This document shows positions 31,315 to 33,670 of a stretch of 33,670 nt of DNA, in pieces (positions within the stretch are counted from its first letter, which is position 1; every line of letters starts with the position of its first letter). The stretch spans positions 1-33,670 of the forward strand of contig JBFWZG010000021.1 in NCBI GenBank assembly GCA_050185515.1, read 5' to 3'. Under the pieces are notes generated by a model, which saw only the letters and a program-made list of their open reading frames with translations, was not told where the DNA came from and did no database searches. This DNA comes from JAQSWP01 sp050185515 (GTDB taxonomy: Bacteria > Pseudomonadota > Alphaproteobacteria > Reyranellales > JAQSWP01). The position numbers and the translations under genes were made by a program.

Positions 31315-32582
31315 GCGATGGCGGCGTCGGGCGCGGTGGGCGCGCCGGACATGGCGAGGAAACCGCCGCCATAGGCTTTGCGCACCATGACGGCGATGCG
31401 CGGCACGGTGCTTTCGCACACCGCCGAGAGCAGCTTGGCGCCGTGGCGGATGATGCCGGCCTTCTCGACGGCGCTGCCGATCATGTAGCCGGAGATGTCC
31501 TGCAGGAAGAGCAGCGGGATGTTGAAAGCGTTGCACTGCCAGATGAAGCGGGCGGCCTTGTCGGAGGAATCGTTGAACAGCACGCCGCCCTTGTGCAGCG
31601 AATTGTTGGCGACGATACCGACCGGCCGGCCGCCCAGCCGCGCCAGGCCGGTGACGATCTCGCGCGCGAACAGGTGCTTGACCGGAAACCACGAGCCGCC
31701 ATCGACCAGACTGTCGATCAGCTTGTGCATGTCGAAGGCGCGGTTCTGGTCGGCCGGGACGATGTCGACAATCGCCTTGTCGGATGAGGGCACAACGCTG
31801 TCGCGCAGCGGCGGCATGTCCTGCCAGTTCGACGGAAAGAACCCCAGATAGTCGCGGCCGCGCTGGATCGCCTCCTCGTCGGTCTTGACCAGCATGTCGC
31901 CGAGGCCGGAGACCTGACAGTGCATCTTTGCGCCGCCCATCTCCTCTTCCGTCACCTTCTCGCCGATCGCGGCCTCGGCCAGACGCGGCGAGCCGAGATA
32001 GGCGGTGGCCTTCTGGTCGACCATGATCGTCAGGTCGCACAGTGCCGGCACGTAGGCCGAGCCGGCCGGCGACGGGCCGAACATCAGGCAAAGCTGCGGC
32101 ACGACGCCGGAATAGAGCACCTGGTTGCGGAAAATGTTGCCCCAGGCGGTGCGGTGCAGGTAGCAGGATTTCTGCTCGTCGATGCGCGCGCCGGCCGAAT
32201 CGACCAGATAGACGATGGGAATGCCGGCCTCGGCCGCGACCTGCTGGGTGCGGGTGATCTTGAGGAAGGTCTGGTAGCCCCAGGTGCCGGCCTTGACCGT
32301 CATGTCGTTGGCGATCACCGCCACGTCGCGGCCATGCACCTTGCCGTAGACGCAGACCACTGCGTCGCCCGGCAGGTTGCGCTCGGCGCCGGCCAGCAGC
32401 CCGTCCTCGAAAGAGACACCTTCGTCGAACAGCAGCTTGAGCCGCTCGCGCACCAGCATCTTGCCCTGGGCGACATGCTTCTCGCGCGCCTTCTCCGAAC
32501 CGCCCAGCAGGGCGGCGTCGCGGCGACGGCGGAAATCGTCGAGCTTTTCCTGGGCGGTGACGGGCGCGGGCCGATCGGTCAT
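31315..32582 (-). CDS. Acyl-CoA carboxylase carboxyltransferase (beta) subunit, 3' end lost in gap
   Basis: 422 codons of a biotin-dependent carboxyltransferase of about 530 residues (PccB/MccB family). It transfers CO2 from carboxybiotin to an acyl-CoA. Seen are ERLKLLFDEGVSFED, GKVHGRDVAVIANDMTVKAGTWG, YLVDSAGARIDEQ, GPSPAGSAYVPALCD, VGIVANNSLHKGGVLFNDSSDKAARFI, FLQDISGYMIGSAVEKAGIIRHGAKLL and RKAYGGGFLAMSGAP. The start at 32582 (MTDRPAPVTAQEK) has AAAGGA six bases upstream. The biotin carboxylase (alpha) subunit is not in the window. A TetR-like operator lies 47 bp upstream of the start, shared with the divergent cupin gene, placing it with the acyl-CoA regulon. Acyl substrate unknown. Confidence 0.9.
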
Positions 32583-32629
32583 GGAAATCCTTTCGCGCCG
32601 GCGGGATGGCCGGTCTGGAAAAAGAAACA

Positions 32630-32643
32630 AACAAGCGTTAGTT
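32630..32643. promoter_or_regulatory. TetR-like operator in the carboxyltransferase/cupin divergent promoter
   Basis: AACAAGCGTTAGTT differs at one position from the site at 26532-26545 (G for A in the centre). It lies in the 120-bp divergent spacer, 47 bp before the carboxyltransferase start and 59 bp before the cupin start, within an AT-rich stretch unlike the surrounding GC-rich DNA. Confidence 0.6.
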
Positions 32644-32702
32644 TATTTGTCAAGCAGACGCCGCCTGCGGAATGCTGGCGGCGCAGCGACAGGAGACGCC
32701 CC

Positions 32703-33104
32703 ATGCTGACAGCGACCTCGCATATGCCGCGCGAAAGAGAGTTGCACGATCTCGCCTCGCGCTTCGTCGATGTCGATGCGCTGCCGTGGAAGCCGACCCC
32801 GACGCCGGGCATCGACATGAAGATCCTGCTGCAGGACGAAAAGACCGGCCTGCTGACGGCGCTGTTCCGCTGGGCGCCGGGCACCGAGCTGCCGCTGCAC
32901 GAGCATGTCGAGATCGAGCAGACCTATGTGCTGTCGGGAAGCATCGTCGACGACGAGGGCGAGGTGACCGAAGGCAATTTCGTCTGGCGTCCGCGCGGCA
33001 ACCGGCACATCGCCCGCGCCCCCAACGGCGCGCTGGTGCTGGCGATGTTCCTGCGGCCAAACAAGTTCCTCGAAGGCAAGCTGGCCGGCGTCGAATTGAA
33101 GTAG
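32703..33104 (+). CDS. Cupin-domain protein (ChrR-like)
   Basis: A 133-residue single-domain cupin. The metal-binding motif 1 is seen as LPLHEHVEIEQTYVLSGSIVDDEGEVTEG (two histidines and a glutamate in the usual order), with motif 2 less typical in FVWRPRGNRHIARAPNG. It resembles ChrR-type cupins and small dioxygenase-like cupins; the reaction, if any, is unknown. AGGAG is seven bases before the ATG at 32703; ATG 32724 is a less likely start. It is divergent from the acyl-CoA carboxylase gene and shares its putative TetR operator. Confidence 0.85.
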   Translation: MLTATSHMPRERELHDLASRFVDVDALPWKPTPTPGIDMKILLQDEKTGLLTALFRWAPGTELPLHEHVEIEQTYVLSGSIVDDEGEVTEGNFVWRPRGNRHIARAPNGALVLAMFLRPNKFLEGKLAGVELK

Positions 33105-33132
33105 CACGGCCTGCCTCGGCGCGCGGGCGCCC

Positions 33133-33670
33133 ATGACGGTACTGGAACGGCTGTCGGGCGACCCCGTCTGGTGCCCGTTCTGCGCCGGCACGAGGCTGCC
33201 GCAGGGCCAGGCGGTCATCCCCGGCACCTATGCGCTGTTCGAAACGACATGCCCGACCTGCGGCCGGCAGCTACTGGCGCATTACCCGATCGGCTATGCG
33301 GCCGGCAGCGGACTGGTGCTCGACCCGGCGACCGGCGAGGTTCATTCGAACGAATCGAACCGCTGGTACGCAACCAACCTGGCGTCGGCCTGGGGCGGAC
33401 GCCGCGAGCGGCCGGTGCGGATCAGGCGCGAGCGGTTCCGTGAGCCCCGCCGGCCGCTGCTGGTCAACGCCATCGACCTGATGTTCGGCCATTGCCTGCA
33501 GAAGCTGTTCGATCTGCCGCGCCTGCGGGACGAGCATCCGGATCGGGACCTGATCGTGCTGGTGCAGGATTTCGCCCGCTGGCTCGTGCCCGACGGCGCG
33601 GCCGAGATCTGGACGGTCGATATCGCCCTGCGCGAAGGCCGGGAATGGTTCGACGATCTGGCGCGGCAGC
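33133..33670 (+). CDS. Zinc-ribbon protein of unknown function (3' end beyond window)
   Basis: 179 codons are visible from ATG 33133, still open at the window edge. The N-terminus has two CXXC knuckles, C14-C17 (CPFC) and C40-C43 (CPTC), which would form a zinc ribbon. It continues ALFETTCPTCGRQLLAHYPIGYA, RWYATNLASAWGG and a C-terminal alpha/beta part with LLVNAIDLMFGHCLQKLFDLPRLRDEHPD and LIVLVQDFARWLVPDGAAEIWTVDI. I do not recognise the family. It starts 28 bp after the cupin stop on the same strand, so they may be co-transcribed. No strong ribosome-binding site is visible. Confidence 0.75.
   Translation, partial: MTVLERLSGDPVWCPFCAGTRLPQGQAVIPGTYALFETTCPTCGRQLLAHYPIGYAAGSGLVLDPATGEVHSNESNRWYATNLASAWGGRRERPVRIRRERFREPRRPLLVNAIDLMFGHCLQKLFDLPRLRDEHPDRDLIVLVQDFARWLVPDGAAEIWTVDIALREGREWFDDLARQ

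Noticed and set aside
29388..32630. Apparent fusion of acyl-CoA carboxyltransferase and DsbD in one minus-strand frame
   Set aside because: The frame is continuous only because undefined bases (N) contain no stop; each side is a separate known family missing its end at the gap.

Overview
The window is high-GC (roughly two-thirds G+C) bacterial DNA with tightly packed genes on both strands and almost no intergenic space. Gene content points to an alphaproteobacterium, perhaps a Rhodospirillales or Reyranella-like lineage. The indicators are a 41-residue L36, glycolate oxidase glcDEF, a MOFRL-type glycerate kinase next to pyruvate kinase, and several acyl-CoA genes with TetR regulators. The lineage is inference from gene content only. 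The sequence is a scaffold: two runs of exactly 100 N sit at 29065-29164 and 31215-31314.

Layout. 1-4.9 kb: a truncated N-formylglutamate amidohydrolase and an ATC-hydrolase-family gene (minus), then an EamA transporter, glycerate 2-kinase and pyruvate kinase (plus). 4.9-12.4 kb (all minus): phenylacetate-CoA ligase, a GT4 glycosyltransferase, a metal-dependent amidohydrolase, a large DUF2339 membrane protein, a TPR protein and a small exported protein. 12.5-17.0 kb: glycolate oxidase glcD-glcE-glcF (minus), interrupted between glcE and glcF by a small GIY-YIG nuclease gene enclosed by perfect 28-bp inverted repeats. 17.1-19.9 kb: a GNAT acetyltransferase, rpmJ (L36), agmatine deiminase and a secreted PA14-domain protein. 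19.9-28.4 kb: an acyl-CoA module with an AMP-dependent acyl-CoA ligase, TetR regulator, ACAD10-like phosphotransferase, beta-solenoid membrane protein, acyl-CoA dehydrogenase, SDR oxidoreductase, second TetR regulator and a GNAT protein. 28.5-33.7 kb: a redoxin and a DsbD-type thiol reductase (minus), an acyl-CoA carboxylase carboxyltransferase (minus), a cupin protein and a truncated zinc-ribbon protein (plus).

How the genes fit together. Glycolate oxidase makes glyoxylate; glycerate kinase and pyruvate kinase could finish a glycolate/glyoxylate-to-pyruvate route through glycerate, although the joining enzymes are not in this window. The acyl-CoA genes appear to form one regulon. A TetR-like operator matching AACNAACGTTNGTT occurs in the dehydrogenase/SDR divergent promoter and, with one mismatch, in the carboxylase/cupin divergent promoter. 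A half-conserved version lies just upstream of the phosphotransferase gene. The TetR gene directly downstream of the SDR gene is the best candidate regulator.

Most unusual points: the REP-flanked GIY-YIG cassette inside the glc operon, with a second REP pair elsewhere that shows a compensatory stem change; the shared operator; an acyl-CoA dehydrogenase that lacks the usual C-terminal catalytic glutamate; and a 127-bp exact duplication flanking the first N gap. That duplication looks like an unmerged assembly overlap that splits an intact redoxin gene.
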